Source: Lepidostoma basale (Eukaryota; Arthropoda; Insecta; Trichoptera; Lepidostomatidae). Taken from it: a stretch of 64,000 nucleotides of DNA. Position 1 is the first letter of the stretch; the number at the start of each line of letters is the position of its first letter. Position numbers and translations under genes: made by a program. The stretch lies in contig JAHDVF020001220.1 of the NCBI GenBank assembly GCA_022606425.2, forward strand, positions 1,054,001-1,118,000, written 5' to 3'. Below are positions 61,401 through 64,000 of this stretch, in pieces. The notes beneath the pieces are model-generated. The model made no database searches. It saw only the letters and a list, made by a program, of their open reading frames with translations, and was not told the origin of the DNA.

Positions 61401-61735
61401 AAAATCGCAAATAAACTCAAATACCGCATATTATCAACAACAAAACTTATAAAGGGTTAACAAAAAGGATATTATTTCCGTTAGTGGAAGATACTGCATT
61501 ATGCCAGGGTTGAAAGCTCCCTTGAGATCAACTAAGGTTCTTGTCTATTATGAAGCTAGCTTGTTCATTTTTAATGCCTGGAAAGAAAATTAATACCCAA
61601 GAACCTTTGTAATATAGTTTCTTTATTAACGTTGGATGCAAAAGTAAAACGTTTTTGTATATTTTTTTCTTCTACTTACGTAATTACTAATATCGTTCGC
61701 TCCATTTATTAAAAATTAAAAAAAAAAGGTGTTCG
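61400..61735. other. No feature recognised
   Basis: AT-rich spacer before the array. Confidence 0.4.
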
Positions 61736-61737
61736 GT

Positions 61738-64000
61738 TTAATGCTTAATAAACACAAATCTTCATAGATGGCGTTAGTATGTAGATTGTATAAACTGCCA
61801 CGTAAAGAGTGTTCTTGGAAATATTTGTGAAATGTATACTTATCTGTATACGAATCCTGGATTTTCACCTGTGGGTGGTTAATTTAAATTTTTAATTATA
61901 TCTCAATAGAGACGAAGAAACAAACTGGAAACTGACTATGGATGATCAAGGTGTTTACAGGACTTATGACCTGTCATTGGTTGGGTTAAGCGCACGCTTT
62001 ATGTAATTACAACATTCCCCATTCCACCATTGTTATGATCATGTATGATACATTTTTGGAAGTTGTATATATACTCCAAATCCATACTTATTTTCACGTG
62101 GCAGTTCCAGTTAGCCATCTATGTAGATTTGATTGTACTAATTAATTTTTTAGATTAATCTATACAATCCATCCACTAACGCCATCTATGAAGAATGATT
62201 GTTTAGCATTTAGCAAACTACTTTATTAACACAATGCGAAGAGGCTACCGCCTCCTAGCGCACTGTTAGAAGTCGCCTGGAGTATCCACTCCTATTTTAT
62301 ACGCCAAATAATTGACCAGAATATTTACAAATATTTGTGAAATGTATACTTATCTCTGTATACGAATCCTGGATTTTCACCTGTGGGTGGTTAATTTAAA
62401 TTTTTAATTATATCTCAATAGAGACGAAGAAACAAACTGGAAACTGACTATGGATGATCAAGGTGTTTACAGGACTTATGACCTGTCATTGGTTGGGTTA
62501 AGCGCACGCTTTATGTAATTACAACATTCCCCATTCCACCATTGTTATGATCATGTATGATACATTTTTTTGGAAGTTGTATATATACTCCAAATCCATA
62601 CTTATTTTCACGTGGCAGTTCCAGTTAGCCATCTATGTAGATTTGATTGTACTAATTAATTTTTTTAAGATTAATCTATACAATCCATCCACTAACGCCA
62701 TCTATGAAGAATGATTGTTTTAGCATTTAGCAAACTACTTTATTAACACAATGCGAAGAGGCTACCGCCTCCTATCGCACTGTTAGAAGTCGCCTGGAGT
62801 ATCCACTCCTATTTTATACGCCAAATAATTGACCAGAATATTTACAAATATTTGTGAAATGTATACTTACATCTGTATACGAATCCTGGATTTTCACCTG
62901 TGGGTGGTTAATTTAAATTTTTAATTGTATCTCAATAGAGACGAAGAAACAAACTGGAAACTGAATATGGATGATCAAGGTGTTTACAGGACTTATGACC
63001 TGTCATTGGTTGGGTTAAGCGCACGCTTTATGTAGTTACAACATTCCCCATTCCACCATTGTTATGATCATGTATGATACATTTTGGAAGTTGTATATAC
63101 TCCCAAATCCATACATATCTTCACGTGGCAGTTCCAGTTAGCCATCTATGTAGATATGATTGTACTAATTAATTTTTTAAGATTAATCTATACAATCCAT
63201 CACTAACGCCATCTATGAAGAATGATTGTTTAGCATTTAGCAAACTACTTTATTAACACAATGCGAAGAGGCTACCGCCTCCTGTCGCACTGTTAGAAGT
63301 CGCCTGGAGTATCCACTCCTATTTTATACGCCAAATAATTGACCAGAATATTTACAAATATTTGTGAAATGTATACTTACATCTGTATACGAATCCTGGA
63401 TTTTCACCTGTGGTGGTTAATTTAAATTTTTAATTGTATCTCAATAGAGACGAAGAAACAAACTGGAAACTGAATATGGATGATCAAGGTGTTTACAAGA
63501 CTTATGACCTGTCATTGGTTGGGTTAAGCGCACGCTTTATGTAATTACAACATTCCCCATTCCACCATTGTTATTATGATCATGTATGATACATTTTTGT
63601 AAGTTGTATATATACTCCAAATCCATACATATCTTCACGTGGCAGTTCAGTTAGCCATCTATGTAGATTTGATTGGCAAAAATGTATCATACATGATCAT
63701 AACAATGGTGGAATGGGGAATGTTGTAATTACATAAAAGCGTGCGCTTAACCCAACCAATGACAGGTCATAAGTCCTGTAAACACCTTGATCATCCATAG
63801 TCAGTTTCCAGTTTGTTTCTTCGTCTCTATTGAGATATAATTAAAAATTTAAATTAACCACCCACAGGTGAAAATCCAGGATTCGTATACAGATATAAGT
63901 ATACATTTTCACAAATATTTGTAAAATATTCTGGTCAATTATTTGGCGTATAAAATAGGAGTGGATACTCCAGGCGACTTCTAACAGAGCGATAGGAGGC
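61738..64000. repeat. Repeat E tandem array, about 510-bp units, with inversions at both ends
   Basis: Units start at 61821, 62331, 62848 and 63358 (periods 510, 517, 510) and look almost identical. The unit holds GTATACGAATCCTGGATTTT, CACCTGTGGGTGGTTAATTT, CTCAATAGAGACGAAG, AAGCGCACGCTTTATGTAAT, ACGCCATCTATGAAG, GCGAAGAGGCTACCGCCTCC and CGCCTGGAGTATCCACTCCT. The left edge (61738-61790) is an inverted piece of the unit. The fourth unit stops near 63674, where the array flips to minus orientation and continues to the window edge. No coding potential. Confidence 0.93.

Noticed and set aside
61738..64000. Hammerhead ribozyme in the 510-bp array, as in cave-cricket 500-bp satellites
   Set aside because: I found no CTGAnGA ... 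GAAA pair with a stem between them on either strand of the unit.
1..64000. Penelope-like reverse transcriptase to go with the ribozyme-like ends
   Set aside because: No GIY-YIG or Penelope RT motif was seen in any frame; all RT remnants belong to RTE or Jockey-type LINEs.

Overview
This window looks like intergenic or heterochromatin-like DNA from an arthropod, most likely an insect. It is AT-rich and has no host exon, rRNA or tRNA gene that I can recognise. Every coding segment I can name is a broken transposable element. The commonest are 5'-truncated RTE-clade non-LTR retrotransposons, of the kind seen in beetles and many other insects. Smaller numbers of Jockey/CR1-like LINEs, mariner, piggyBac and an HTH (DUF4817-like) DNA transposon are present. 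The taxon is an inference from the element families only.

RTE remnants fall into several families that each end in their own 3' microsatellite. Family A (protein motif RRMCGYSVYDRV...RWFGHMERM) ends in (TTAG)n. Family B (EVLRRARVNRELL...) ends in (GAA)n. Family C (RTIAGKTLRDRVRNTRIRE...) ends in an AGAAGAAG-type tail. Family L (GEAYVQQWT) ends in GAA or GAT repeats. About fifteen copies each of A and C, and five of B, lie in both orientations, often nested. Nested cases: A inside C at 28.0 kb; a tRNA-derived SINE inside C at 20.6 kb; SINE and mariner inside L at 31-32 kb; a 316-bp insert with a 14-bp target duplication inside C at 4.6 kb; a LINE tail inside A at 55.0 kb; a Jockey-like LINE inside a repeat E unit at 9.1-10.5 kb; and a deleted piggyBac probably inside A at 50.9 kb.

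Non-coding repeats make up the rest. Repeat E (contains GTATCTCAATAGAGACGAAG) occurs as a 202-bp palindromic element flanked by TTAA (27.2 kb), as scattered units, and as a tandem array of about 510-bp units that flips orientation (61.7-64.0 kb, running off the window). Repeat N is a 300-330 bp MITE with CCnCCCTAC termini and TTAA flanks (three copies). There is a 13-bp minisatellite with a 221-bp higher-order period (11.3-11.8 kb) and a roughly 31-bp minisatellite split by a SINE (48.2-49.1 kb).

The most interesting signal is that many short hairpin repeats, from at least eight unrelated sequence families, share one core: a CUGANGA-like heptamer, a 4-6 bp stem, GAAA, then C-nn-GUC with a minimal helix III, and often a helix I closing the structure. 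This is the layout of minimal type-I hammerhead ribozymes, as known in Penelope-like elements and retrozymes. Most copies carry one or two core substitutions, but one has an intact core (43998-44031), and others have convincing helices (23888-23938, 17593-17634, minus strand 43826-43865). No Penelope reverse transcriptase was seen, so these would be non-autonomous or solitary ends. All ribozyme calls are by-eye folds and need a covariance search.
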